64,000 bases of DNA from positions 62,001 through 126,000 of the forward strand of contig CBDAPE010000013.1 of the NCBI GenBank assembly GCA_965198325.1, in the 5' to 3' direction. Both the position numbers and the translations under genes were made by a program. The notes beneath the pieces were generated by a model. It was not told the DNA's origin. It ran no database searches and saw only the letters and a program-made list of their open reading frames with translations. This document shows, one piece after another, positions 41,594-50,604 of this stretch. The first letter of the stretch is position 1, and each line of letters begins with the position of its first letter. This DNA is from CBDAPE01 sp965198325. GTDB taxonomy: Bacteria > Pseudomonadota > Alphaproteobacteria > UBA828 > JAPUJA01.

Positions 41594-43417
41594 TCAGCCC
41601 GCCACCACCCGGCGCGATTCGCGTTTTCGTTCATGAGGGTCGAGATAGCGCTTGCGTAGACGAATCGCTGCGGGCGTAACCTCGACGAGTTCGTCGTCGG
41701 CGATATAGGCAAGCGCATTTTCAAGGCTCATGCGCAGCGGCGTGGTCAGTGCCACCGCATCGTCCTTGCCGGCGGCACGAATGTTGGTCAATTGCTTCGC
41801 CTTCAGCGGGTTGACCTCGAGATCTGTGCCCCGGCTGTGCTCGCCGATAATCATCCCTGGATAGACCGGCTCGCCGGGGCCGATGAAAAGCGGCCCCCGC
41901 TCCTCGAGATTCCACAGGGCGTAGGGAACCGCGTGACCGCTCGTCGTCGAGATCAAGGTTCCGTTGTGCCGTTGCTCGATCGGACCCCGGTTGGGGCCGT
42001 AGGCGTGAAACAACCTGTGGAGAACGCCGGTCCCCCTCGTATCGGTAAGAAATTCGCCGTGATAGCCGATCAGGCTTCGCGACGGTGCGATGAAGACGAG
42101 CCGCTGCTTGCCGGCGCCCGCGGGGCGCATTTCCAGGAGATCCGCGCGCCGCTGACCCAGTTTCTCGACGACCACGCCGGTAAATTCCTCGTCCACATCG
42201 ACGACGACTTCCTCCAGCGGCTCGAGCCGTTCGCCGGTGTCCGGATCATCACGAAACAGCACGCGCGGCCGGCTGATCGACAGCTCGTAGCCTTCCCGGC
42301 GCATGGTCTCGATCAACACCGCAAGTTGAAGTTCGCCCCGGCCGGCAACCTCGAAGGCGTCGCTTGTTTCGGTCGGCTCGACCCGGATGGCAACATTGCC
42401 TTCCGCCTCGCGCGCCAGCCGGGCCCAGATTTCGCGAGACGTCAGCTTGTCGCCATCCTTTCCCGCGAGCGGCGAATTGTTGATCCCGAAGCTCATGGCG
42501 AGGGTGGGGGGATCGATCGGATTCGCCGCGAGGGGTCGTTCGACCTCTGGTGCGCACAGGGTATCGGCAACTGTGACGTTTTCGACCCCCGCGAGTGCGA
42601 CGATGTCGCCCGCTTCCGCTTCATCGAGGCCGATCCGCTCAAGGCCCCGGAAGCCAAGCACCTTCGTGATTCGCACCTGCTCGACGAGCGCGCCATCCCG
42701 ATCGAGAGCCTTCACGGTCATATTGGGCCGCGCCCGCCCTGCCGAGATCCGGCCAGTCAACAAACGGCCCAGATAGGGATCGGCCTCAAGCGTCGTGGCC
42801 AACATGGCAAAGGGACGCTCCGCGTCGACGCGAGGCGCGGGAACGCGCTCCACGATCAGATCGAAGAGCGGCGCCATGTCGATGGTCGGCCCCTCGGGTT
42901 CGACCGCCGCCCAACCTTCTTTCGCGGATGCGAACAGGGTCTGAAAATCGAGCTGTTCGTCGGTCGCATCGAGCGCGGCGAAGAGGTCGAAAACCTCGTC
43001 GTGAACCGCGTGGGCGCGCTGCTCGGCTTTGTCCACCTTATTGACGACCACGATGGGACGTAAGCCCAGACGGAGCGCCTTACCAAGCACGAACTTGGTC
43101 TGGGGCATGGGCCCCTCGGCGGCATCGACCAGGACGACGACTCCATCGACCATGGACAGAATCCGCTCCACCTCACCGCCGAAGTCCGCATGACCCGGCG
43201 TATCGACGATATTGATCCGGGTGTCGTGCCAAATCACGGACGTGCATTTCGCGAGGATCGTGATCCCCCGCTCCCGCTCGAGTTCGCCTGAATCGAGCGC
43301 GCGCTCGGCGACCTGCTGGTTCGCCCGAAAGGTGCCCGACTGCCGGAGCAGGCAATCGACGAGGGTCGTCTTGCCATGATCCACGTGGGCGATGATCGCG
43401 ATGTTTCGGAGGTTCAT
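41594..43417 (-). CDS. typA: Ribosome-associated GTPase TypA/BipA
   Basis: A 607-residue translation GTPase of normal length. G1 is AHVDHGKTT near residue 11, G2/G3 is RGITI and DTPGHADF, and G4 is NKVDK. EF-G-like domains III and V and the TypA-specific C-terminal domain (RGPLFIGPGEPVYPGMI, VNPLKAKQLTNIRAA) are complete. It assists 50S maturation and stress or cold growth. A separate promoter candidate lies upstream. Confidence 0.97.
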   Translation of the reverse strand: MNLRNIAIIAHVDHGKTTLVDCLLRQSGTFRANQQVAERALDSGELERERGITILAKCTSVIWHDTRINIVDTPGHADFGGEVERILSMVDGVVVLVDAAEGPMPQTKFVLGKALRLGLRPIVVVNKVDKAEQRAHAVHDEVFDLFAALDATDEQLDFQTLFASAKEGWAAVEPEGPTIDMAPLFDLIVERVPAPRVDAERPFAMLATTLEADPYLGRLLTGRISAGRARPNMTVKALDRDGALVEQVRITKVLGFRGLERIGLDEAEAGDIVALAGVENVTVADTLCAPEVERPLAANPIDPPTLAMSFGINNSPLAGKDGDKLTSREIWARLAREAEGNVAIRVEPTETSDAFEVAGRGELQLAVLIETMRREGYELSISRPRVLFRDDPDTGERLEPLEEVVVDVDEEFTGVVVEKLGQRRADLLEMRPAGAGKQRLVFIAPSRSLIGYHGEFLTDTRGTGVLHRLFHAYGPNRGPIEQRHNGTLISTTSGHAVPYALWNLEERGPLFIGPGEPVYPGMIIGEHSRGTDLEVNPLKAKQLTNIRAAGKDDAVALTTPLRMSLENALAYIADDELVEVTPAAIRLRKRYLDPHERKRESRRVVAG

Positions 43418-43487
43418 GAATCACGAGGCTTCTGCGCTGGTGGACCGGTCCGAACACCGCCGGATCCGTCGTTCGGGAGATGTGCGA

Positions 43488-43515
43488 AATATAATGGCGC
43501 GGAGCACGGAAACAA
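43488..43515 (-). promoter_or_regulatory. Candidate promoter for typA
   Basis: Minus strand TTGTTT (43515-43510) and TATATT (43493-43488) are 16 bases apart; the -10 is 5/6 and the -35 only 3/6. It lies about 70 bases before ATG 43417, in the short gap after the FAH-family stop. Confidence 0.35.
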
Positions 43516-43530
43516 GCACCGAACCGCGTT

Positions 43531-44412
43531 TTATGCGGAGGCAATCCGGTTTGTTAACGGGCCGACGCCTGTGATATCGATCGTCACCTCGTCACCGGGC
43601 TGAAGATATTTCGGTGGATCGAACGCCATGCCGACCCCGGCCGGCGTCCCGGTCGCGATGATGTCACCAACCAGCAGCGTCGCTCCGCGGGACAGGGTCG
43701 CGATGATCGTCGGCACATCGAAGATCAGGGTATCGAACGTCGCGTCCTGACGAACCTCGCCGTTGACGATCGAGCGGACGCCGATCGCCGCAGGCTCCGG
43801 CATGACCGAGCGGTGAACGACGACGGGCCCCATCGGTGCAAAACCGTCGAGGCTTTTGCCGAGAAACCACTGCTTGTGGGCAAATTGCAGGTCCCGCGCG
43901 CTGACATCATTGATCGCGGTATAACCGAAGACATGACCCCAGGCGTCCTCGGGCGCGATGTTCCGGCCAGACCTGCCGATGACGAGGGCGACTTCGGCTT
44001 CGTAATCGATCGCCTGGGTCACGCCGGCATGGCTCGGGATGTCGGCCCCGGGCGCGTTTATCGCCGTGGTCGCCTTGGTGAACACGATCGGCGACTCGGG
44101 AACCTCGACGCCGTCGAATTCATCCGCGTGAGCACGATAGTTGAGGCCCAGGCAGTAAATATTGCGCGTCGGATTGGGGATCGGCGCGAGCGGAGCGACG
44201 GTGCTCAAGGCACGGGTTGCGATACCCATCGCAATCGCGCGATCCGCCAGGCTCCAGACATCCTCGAGCGTCGCGTCGCTGGCACCCGCCAGCTCCAGCA
44301 GGGTCGATGCCGCCAGCTCCGTCGATAATGCACGGGAGGCTTCGCCAAGATTGATGACCGACTCGCCGATCACCGCACCGAGATAGCCGTTCTCCAGGGT
44401 CAAAAATTTCAT
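43531..44412 (-). CDS. Fumarylacetoacetate hydrolase (FAH)-family protein
   Basis: A 293-residue protein. Metal ligands are visible as Glu138 and Glu140 in DYEAEVALVIG and Asp169 in INDVSARD, with the GTPAGVG loop near the end. Enzymes of this length hydrolyse or decarboxylate acylpyruvates and 2-oxo-enol acids in aromatic and amino-acid degradation. ATG 44412 (MKFLTLENG) is preferred over an upstream frame extension that looks non-coding. The specific substrate is unknown. Confidence 0.88.
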   Translation of the reverse strand: MKFLTLENGYLGAVIGESVINLGEASRALSTELAASTLLELAGASDATLEDVWSLADRAIAMGIATRALSTVAPLAPIPNPTRNIYCLGLNYRAHADEFDGVEVPESPIVFTKATTAINAPGADIPSHAGVTQAIDYEAEVALVIGRSGRNIAPEDAWGHVFGYTAINDVSARDLQFAHKQWFLGKSLDGFAPMGPVVVHRSVMPEPAAIGVRSIVNGEVRQDATFDTLIFDVPTIIATLSRGATLLVGDIIATGTPAGVGMAFDPPKYLQPGDEVTIDITGVGPLTNRIASA

Positions 44413-44504
44413 GTGCCGCTCCGGGTTCGGGTCGCGAGGGTATCGCCCGGCCAGACCGCTGACAAGGGTTGGGCCGGGAACACAGGACAAGCGGTGCTGG
44501 GGGA

Positions 44505-45554
44505 TCAGGCCGTATCGACGGGCCGCTTGGGAAACAAGGGTACGACCTCGGCGCCCAATTCCTCGAGAACTTCGGCGGCGGGACGTTTGCTGTATTTCAG
44601 CGTCAGGGTGATGTGATTGACGCCAAGACCGTTGAGCCTACCGAGAAGATCGATAAGCGCCTTGCGCCCGAACCGAAAGCCCAGATGGATGTCGGATGCC
44701 GGCTCGTTCGGATCGTCCGACAGGTCTACGTAAAGAGACTGCCCGAACGGCTTGAACCGGCCCTTGCAGGACCGTTTGATCGCTTCGCGCCAGGACGCGA
44801 TGACGTATTCCTGACGCTCCGGGGTCCTCGAATACTTCACCCAGGCGTCACAATGGGCGGCGGTCCATTCGAGCTTCTGACGGGCCCGCCCGGTGATCAT
44901 GATCGGAATCCGGCCCGCGACCGGACGGGGGAGCAAGCCGGCGCTGTCCTTGACCATTCGGCCAAACGACGATTTGTAGTCCGGGTATTCCTCTCTAAAC
45001 ATCAATTCGATAATCCGGAGGCTCTCGCGGAAGGTTTCCGTGCGCGAGGCGTGCGTCCGGTCGAACGCGGGAAATTCCTCCGGCCGGTCGCCGGTTCCGA
45101 CGCCCATGACCAGCCGCCCGTCGGAAAGTCGATCGACCGAGGCGGCTGCCTTGGCCACATGCAACGGATGGCGCAACGGGAGAACGATGCTTCCCGTCGC
45201 CAATGAGATCGACGTCGTCTGGGCTGCGATATAGCCGAGATAGACCCACGGGTCGTAGATTTGCCCGACATCGCCAAACGACGGAATCCGAAGCGGGACG
45301 TCACGAAACCAGAGAGCTGAAAACCCGAGAGTCTCCGCACGCCGGGCGAGCGCGACCTGACCCTCCATTGTCGGCACCGCGCCTTCGAACGCCTCGATCG
45401 GGAAGAACATGCCGAGGGTCATATGACCCTCTTCGAACATCTGATGAAACCCGCGATTGAGCGTCAGTCCCGCGGATATTGCCGGATCTTGGCTGCCCAG
45501 AACACGCTCGAGTATCGCCATTGCGTTCGCACCCCGTACCAAGAATCGATGCAC
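44505..45554 (-). CDS. Luciferase-like (LLM) flavin-dependent oxidoreductase
   Basis: A 349-residue protein with the bacterial-luciferase TIM-barrel pattern (LARRAETLGFSALWFRD, LATGSIVLPLRHPLHVAKAAASVDRLSDGRLVMGVGTG). This F420- or FMN-linked subgroup differs from the RutA-like protein at 40408. The start is GTG 45554, chosen because AAAGGAGG lies five bases upstream. It diverges from the sirtuin gene. No substrate can be named. Confidence 0.85.
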   Translation of the reverse strand: MHRFLVRGANAMAILERVLGSQDPAISAGLTLNRGFHQMFEEGHMTLGMFFPIEAFEGAVPTMEGQVALARRAETLGFSALWFRDVPLRIPSFGDVGQIYDPWVYLGYIAAQTTSISLATGSIVLPLRHPLHVAKAAASVDRLSDGRLVMGVGTGDRPEEFPAFDRTHASRTETFRESLRIIELMFREEYPDYKSSFGRMVKDSAGLLPRPVAGRIPIMITGRARQKLEWTAAHCDAWVKYSRTPERQEYVIASWREAIKRSCKGRFKPFGQSLYVDLSDDPNEPASDIHLGFRFGRKALIDLLGRLNGLGVNHITLTLKYSKRPAAEVLEELGAEVVPLFPKRPVDTA

Positions 45555-45599
45555 GCCATCCTCCTTTACCTTATGCCGGGATTTCTTGACAAGACCGCT

Positions 45600-45627
45600 T
45601 TGACAGGGCGCTCCCTGCGCCTATTGT
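45600..45627 (+). promoter_or_regulatory. Candidate promoter for the sirtuin gene
   Basis: TTGACA (45600-45605) and TATTGT (45622-45627) with a 16-base spacer; the predicted transcript starts about 20-25 bases before ATG 45657. A second TTGACA at 45586-45591 has no matching -10. Confidence 0.45.
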
Positions 45628-45656
45628 TGGGTCGGACGAAGGGCAGGCAAGCAGCC

Positions 45657-46412
45657 ATGACGGTTGACGACGCGGTTGAGCGCTTAGAGCGGCTTCTCTC
45701 GAAAAGCCGGCACGCCGTGCTTTTCAGCGGCGCCGGGATCAGTACGGAGTCCGGGATTCCCGATTACCGCAGCCCGGGTGGCGTGTGGGACAAGTTCCGC
45801 CCGATCGATTTCCAGGAATTCCTGGCGTCCGAGACCGGCCAACGCGAATTCTGGCGCCGCAAATTCGCGACCCACGACATGATCGCCGACGCCGTGCCGA
45901 ACCGGGGTCATCGGGCCATCGCGAAGCTCGTTGCCGATAGGCGCGTCACCTGCGTGATTACCCAGAACGTCGACGGGCTGCACCAGAAGGCCGGCGTGTC
46001 GGAGACAAAGGTGATCGAGCTGCACGGCAATACGACCTACGCCGCCTGTCTGGATTGCGGCGAACGCTACGATCTCGCACCGATCCGGACTGTCTTTCTG
46101 GCCGACGAATCCCTGCCGGTCTGCGCCGCGTGCAGTGGTCTCGTGAAAACCGGCACCATATCGTTCGGCCAAGCCATGCCCGAGGAGCCCATGCGCCGCG
46201 CCGATCAGGAAAGCCGGCAGGCCGATCTGATGATCGCCGTGGGGTCGTCGCTGGTCGTCTATCCCGCTGCGGGGTTTCCGGTCGTTGCCAAACGGAGTGG
46301 CGCGGCGTTCGTCATCGTCAACCGCGAGGCGACTGAACTCGATGCGATCGCCGATCTGGTGATCCATGGCGAGATCGGCCCGATCCTGGGGTCGTTGGCC
46401 GGCGTCGACTGA
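45657..46412 (+). CDS. cobB: Sir2-family NAD-dependent protein deacylase
   Basis: A 251-residue sirtuin with GAGIS and GIPDYRSP for NAD binding, TQNVDGLH (102-109), catalytic His123 in ELHGN, and zinc ligands Cys131, Cys134, Cys156 and Cys159. It removes acetyl or other acyl groups from lysines, for example on acyl-CoA synthetases. ATG 45657 is chosen because the frame upstream overlaps the promoter region. It is convergent with the oxygenase gene, 7 bases apart. Confidence 0.92.
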   Translation: MTVDDAVERLERLLSKSRHAVLFSGAGISTESGIPDYRSPGGVWDKFRPIDFQEFLASETGQREFWRRKFATHDMIADAVPNRGHRAIAKLVADRRVTCVITQNVDGLHQKAGVSETKVIELHGNTTYAACLDCGERYDLAPIRTVFLADESLPVCAACSGLVKTGTISFGQAMPEEPMRRADQESRQADLMIAVGSSLVVYPAAGFPVVAKRSGAAFVIVNREATELDAIADLVIHGEIGPILGSLAGVD

Positions 46413-46419
46413 ATTCGGG

Positions 46420-47097
46420 TCAGTACGGCGCGGCCCCGTCGGGCCGGCTATCGCGCCGCAATCCGAAGCTGATACGCCGCGTCGTGATGTTGCGGACAGT
46501 ATGAAACGGCCGGTCCCGTCTGCCGGCAAAGCCGGGTGCTACCATCAGGACGCAGTGGCCCGGCGGCGCCGGCACTTCGCGTTCGCCGGTTCCAGCCCGA
46601 TCGTCGCAAAGGAAATACCGCGCCTCGCCGCAAACCACGATGAGGGCAATAAGCCCGACGTAGCGGGTATGATCGAGATGGGGCGTAATTCCGATGGCGC
46701 CGGGTTTATAGATCTGCACGGCAAGATCATTGATCGTAAACGGCTGTTCGAGAGGCGGCGAATCGAGCCGGGCGAGCGCCGCATCGCACAGACCGTCGAA
46801 GACCCGGGCAAACCGCGCATAGGCGTTATCCGCAGGCACATCCATGCAGATATCGAACTCCTGGTAGACGCGCTTATCGCCCTTGCCCATGACCGGGGTT
46901 GCAGGTCTGAACGCGAGCGCGTCGGCTGCTCCAGCCAGAATGTCGCAGCCTTCCGGATCGAGCATCGGGATCGCCAGGGCACCGACATCGTCAAGGTGTG
47001 CAATGGCGTCCGCCAGGATGTCCGCATCACAGGTTAGATGGCGGGCAAGCTGACGCTCCACGTCGTCTTGCGTCACGGTGTCGAGTGCCGAATTCAC
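46420..47097 (-). CDS. 2-oxoglutarate/Fe(II)-dependent oxygenase-like protein
   Basis: A 225-residue protein with a complete facial triad pattern: His140-x-Asp142 in TPHLDHTRY, distal His199 in PFHTV and an Arg at 208 or 214 for 2-oxoglutarate (RRISFGLRR). The N-terminal 130 residues are helical. GTG 47097 is preferred, with GGAG six bases upstream. It follows the trimethylamine-dehydrogenase-type gene by 31 bases on the same strand, so co-transcription is likely. I do not recognise the exact subfamily. Confidence 0.75.
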   Translation of the reverse strand: MNSALDTVTQDDVERQLARHLTCDADILADAIAHLDDVGALAIPMLDPEGCDILAGAADALAFRPATPVMGKGDKRVYQEFDICMDVPADNAYARFARVFDGLCDAALARLDSPPLEQPFTINDLAVQIYKPGAIGITPHLDHTRYVGLIALIVVCGEARYFLCDDRAGTGEREVPAPPGHCVLMVAPGFAGRRDRPFHTVRNITTRRISFGLRRDSRPDGAAPY

Positions 47098-47128
47098 GAA
47101 GCACTCCGCAACACGATGCCGAGCACCG

Positions 47129-49317
47129 TCACGACGCGTGGGATTCGAGCTTGGGAAACGTCTCGCCGCCCCAGATCTGACACTCCTGGATATAGGGCCG
47201 GGGATGTTGCGGATCCGGCCCGTCGAACTCCCGAGCCAACCGGTGCCCGTCGAATACCGCGTCGGGCAGCATGCGCGGCGCCAGGCAGTCTCCCGTCCGA
47301 TAGACGGCCTGTAGTTCGGCGTCGCCCCAGTCGGACCGACGCGCTTTGAGCGCCTTGTAGAGTCCGTCGTTGGCCATACGCGCAGTGCACAGGACGACCG
47401 AGTCGCAGCGCAAATCGACGACCTCCGTACCTGCGCGCCGCGGCATTTGCCCCGGCGTCGGCCCGGTGCGGCGATAGCCGTCGCGGTAGAGATAAAAGGC
47501 GCGGACCGTGACCTCGTTGCCCACATCGATACTCTCGACCCAGTGCATATCGTGCTCGTGGATCCCCTTCTCGTGCATCATGCGATGCAGATTTGCGGCT
47601 TCTCCGGTGTAGTGGAGATAGGGTGCGACGCCGTGGTTCTGAGTCACCACGGTGACGTCCTTGCCTTCGTCGGCGAGCTTCTCGGCCATGGCGATGCCTG
47701 TGATGTAACCCTCGCCGTCGATCACGACGACGCGCTCGCCGATCTCCTTGCCCGCCATGACCTGTTCGGGCGTCGCGAATTCGGGCCGCGTGGTATCCGC
47801 GCCCGGCAAGGCGCCCATGGTCACGCCCGAGAACCCGTCGCCCGCCCAGCGGGACCCCGTTGCCAGCACCACCTTGTCGGCGCCGTACCCCAACACGTCG
47901 TCGGCGCTCATCTGGCCGACGCCCGTATGGATCTCGACGGTCTTGAGCTTGTCGAGCTGGGTCTGACGATACTGATCACCCGGCCCCACTCCGAAAGACC
48001 GGGGTAGCGCATGACGTCCTTGAGGTGACCGCCCAGCTCGGCACCCGCCTCGCGCAAATGCACGTCATGGCCGCGCATGCCCAGCACCCGCGCACATTCC
48101 AGACCCGCCGGGCCTGCCCCGACGACGAGCACGGAGCAGGGGTTCTCGGCCGCAACGACGCGCTCGGGATGCCAGTCGCGTCGGTATTCTTCCATCGCCG
48201 TCGCGTTCTGGGTACAGATGATATGAGGCCCGGCCAGCTCCCAGCGTGAAACGCACATGTTGCAGCCGATGCATTCCCGGATGTCGTCGAGACGTCCCTC
48301 CTCGATCTTCTTCGGCAGGAACGGGTCGGCGATCGAGGCGCGGGTCGCGCCAATGATGTCGTAATACCCTTTGTCGAGGATCTCGACCATCTCGTCGGGG
48401 CTCGTCAGGTGGCCGATGCAGACGACAGGCACGTCGTCGGTGACCGACTTCGCGTCCTTCACGTAAGCCAGCTCGTGATTGGATTTCTGGAATCGCGAGG
48501 GCGAAAGGTCTTCCGCCCATTCCGAATAAATTCCGATCTTGAAGTCCCACAGATCGACGAGTCCGTCCCGGGACAACTGATCGACGACCTTGAGTCCTTC
48601 GTCGCCGACCTCGATGCCCGCGAGACCCATTAGGCTGTCGATCGCGAAGCGGGTCGCAATTGCGCAGTCATCGCCGAGATTCTGTTTGAGCCCCGCAAGC
48701 ACCTCCTGAACGAAGCGCAGCCGGTTTTCGAACGAACCGCCGTATTTATCCGTGCGCTTGTTGTAGAAGTCGTGAAAGAACTGCATCGGCATGAACGAAT
48801 CCGCGAAATAGACTGTCAGGATATCGAAACCCGCATCCCGGCCCCGGGCGCCCGCCGCGACGTAAAGCTGGATTATGTCGGCGATGTCGTCCTCATCGGC
48901 TTCGACGCAGTAATGCAGCGGCTCGGCGTCCGACGGATAGGCGCTGGGTCCCCGGGAAACCGCGCGCGACATGTAATTCGTTGCATGGGACCCGCCATAG
49001 AGCAGCTCCACATTGGCGAGCGCCTGGTGTTGGTGAAGCGCGTCGCACATGGCGCCGAGATTGACGACGTCGCCCTCGTCCCACAGCTGGGCCGAGATAA
49101 GGGGCGTGGTGTCGGATTCGTAGTGAATCGAGCAGTATTCGGTCGAGAGCGCACCCCAACCGCCTTCGGCCTTCATGCCCCGGTGGTCGGCCTGGGCTCC
49201 CGGTCGATCCGAGCCCGCACCGTTGCATTGCGCAGTCTGGAAAAACCGGTTTTTCATGGTTTTGGGACCGAGCCGAATCGGCTCGAACAATGGATCGTAT
49301 TTCGAATCGCGTGCCAT
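47129..49317 (-). pseudogene. Trimethylamine dehydrogenase-type flavoprotein, single-base frameshift
   Basis: The first about 450 residues run from ATG 49317 (GGGGAG upstream). The frame breaks at about 47968-47975, where inserting one T restores SYRQTQLDKL, and the rest ends at 47129. The repaired length is 729 residues, the known size of TMADH. Cys31 aligns with the cysteinyl-FMN residue (Cys30). The aromatic bowl (Tyr61, Trp267, Trp359) and the [4Fe-4S] cysteines 349, 352, 355 and 368 are conserved. The residue equivalent to TMADH His172 appears to be Asp173. An ADP-binding domain (GAGPAGLE) follows. It oxidatively demethylates a methylated amine, passing electrons to ETF. Confidence 0.85.
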
Positions 49318-49351
49318 CTCGTCACTCCCCCTGCCACCGGCCTCGCGGGCT

Positions 49352-49360
49352 ATCATAGCA
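49352..49360 (-). promoter_or_regulatory. Candidate extended -10 element for the TMADH-type gene
   Basis: Minus strand TGC-TATGAT (49360-49352) is an extended -10 about 35 bases before ATG 49317. No good -35 is seen at 17 bases. The remainder of the gap 49361-49542 shows nothing recognisable. Confidence 0.35.
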
Positions 49361-49542
49361 CCGCCCATGGGCAGACCGCAGCCTTTGGCCGAGCAGCGTT
49401 GAGCAAGCGGCGTTTACCGGCTGGTTCCGGGACTGGTGCTCGCAAATGACATGATCTATCCGTTCGGGGTAAGTATGAACGGAGGACCGCATGGTGGAAC
49501 GTGGGCCATGTTGGACCGCTCGCCCTTACGGTCGCGGGCGCT

Positions 49543-50571
49543 CTATTTCATGCCCCCGTTGTCGCGGATCAACTGGGCCACTTCTTCGCTGTAGCGTTCT
49601 TCCGCCAGGGCCAGGGGCGTGCGTCCCTGCAGGTCGCGCGCGTTGGGAAGCGCACCGGCCGCGAGCAGCATCCGGGTGACCGCCGTGTTCTCGACATAGC
49701 CATAGCCCTGCTGTTCGTCCTCGATCTCCACTTCCAACAGACGGGCACCGTCCGCGGCTGCGTGCAGCGGCGTCAGTCCCGCATTATCCGGCTGGTTGAC
49801 GTCGGCCCCATGATCGAGCAGCAAACGTACCACCGAATCCTGCCCCTCGCTGGCAGCAAGAAACAGAACCGACGCGCCGTTTGGATTCCGGGTGTTCACA
49901 TCGGCACCTGCCGCGACGAGGAGCTCGGCAACGTCGATGTTGTCGCTTTGAACGAACTTGTAATAGTCCCCCTGCTGTTCGACCCACTGGATGCGCATGT
50001 AGTACGCCGCCACCATGAGTAGCGTAAAACCGTAAGTATCGCGCATCTCGAGATCGGCGCCGCGATCGATCAGCTTCGCGGCGATTTCGCCCCGTGCCTT
50101 TTCGGCGGCGACGTGGAGCGGAGTGAGCGCGTTGGCGTCCCGCGCGTTGACATCGGCCCCGCGGGAAAGCAACAGCTCGACCGATTCGACATTCTCGAAC
50201 TCGATCCGCATGACCCAGTCATCGGGCTCGCCGGTCCGCTGATCGACGACCGTACCCGTCGCTCCAACCACGGCGAGATGCAGCGGCGTCATTCCGTGCT
50301 GGTCACGCGCGTTGATGACTGCGCTGCCATCGAGCAGGAGCCTTGCGACCTCGACACGGTTGCGCGCGACGGCGTAGTGGAGCGCCGTGGCGCCATACTC
50401 GTCGGTTTCGTAGATCGCGCCGGAATTCAGCGTCACGAGCTCGCGCGCCCGCGTCAGATCGCCGGCATCGGCGGCGTCGTGGATCTCGCCGGCGAACACC
50501 GGAGAGGCCGCAAGCTGACCTGCGACGATGACTGCCACGAGCACGCCGCCCGCGTATCGTGCCCGGCTCAT
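49543..50571 (-). CDS. Exported ankyrin-repeat protein
   Basis: A 342-residue protein with a signal peptide (1-27, ending VFAG) and about seven to eight ankyrin repeats (GATALHYAV, GMTPLHLAV, ALTPLHVAA, GASVLFLAA, GLTPLHAAA, GRTPLALAE). Two repeats contain insertions of 15-20 residues (around TGEPDDWVMRIE and EQQGDYYKFV). It is likely periplasmic and a protein-binding scaffold. Partners are unknown; the adjacent gene on the same strand is a creatinase-like protein ending 33 bases away. Confidence 0.88.
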   Translation of the reverse strand: MSRARYAGGVLVAVIVAGQLAASPVFAGEIHDAADAGDLTRARELVTLNSGAIYETDEYGATALHYAVARNRVEVARLLLDGSAVINARDQHGMTPLHLAVVGATGTVVDQRTGEPDDWVMRIEFENVESVELLLSRGADVNARDANALTPLHVAAEKARGEIAAKLIDRGADLEMRDTYGFTLLMVAAYYMRIQWVEQQGDYYKFVQSDNIDVAELLVAAGADVNTRNPNGASVLFLAASEGQDSVVRLLLDHGADVNQPDNAGLTPLHAAADGARLLEVEIEDEQQGYGYVENTAVTRMLLAAGALPNARDLQGRTPLALAEERYSEEVAQLIRDNGGMK

Positions 50572-50604
50572 CCCGTCACCCCTTGGACCGCCCGGCGTCA
50601 GGCC

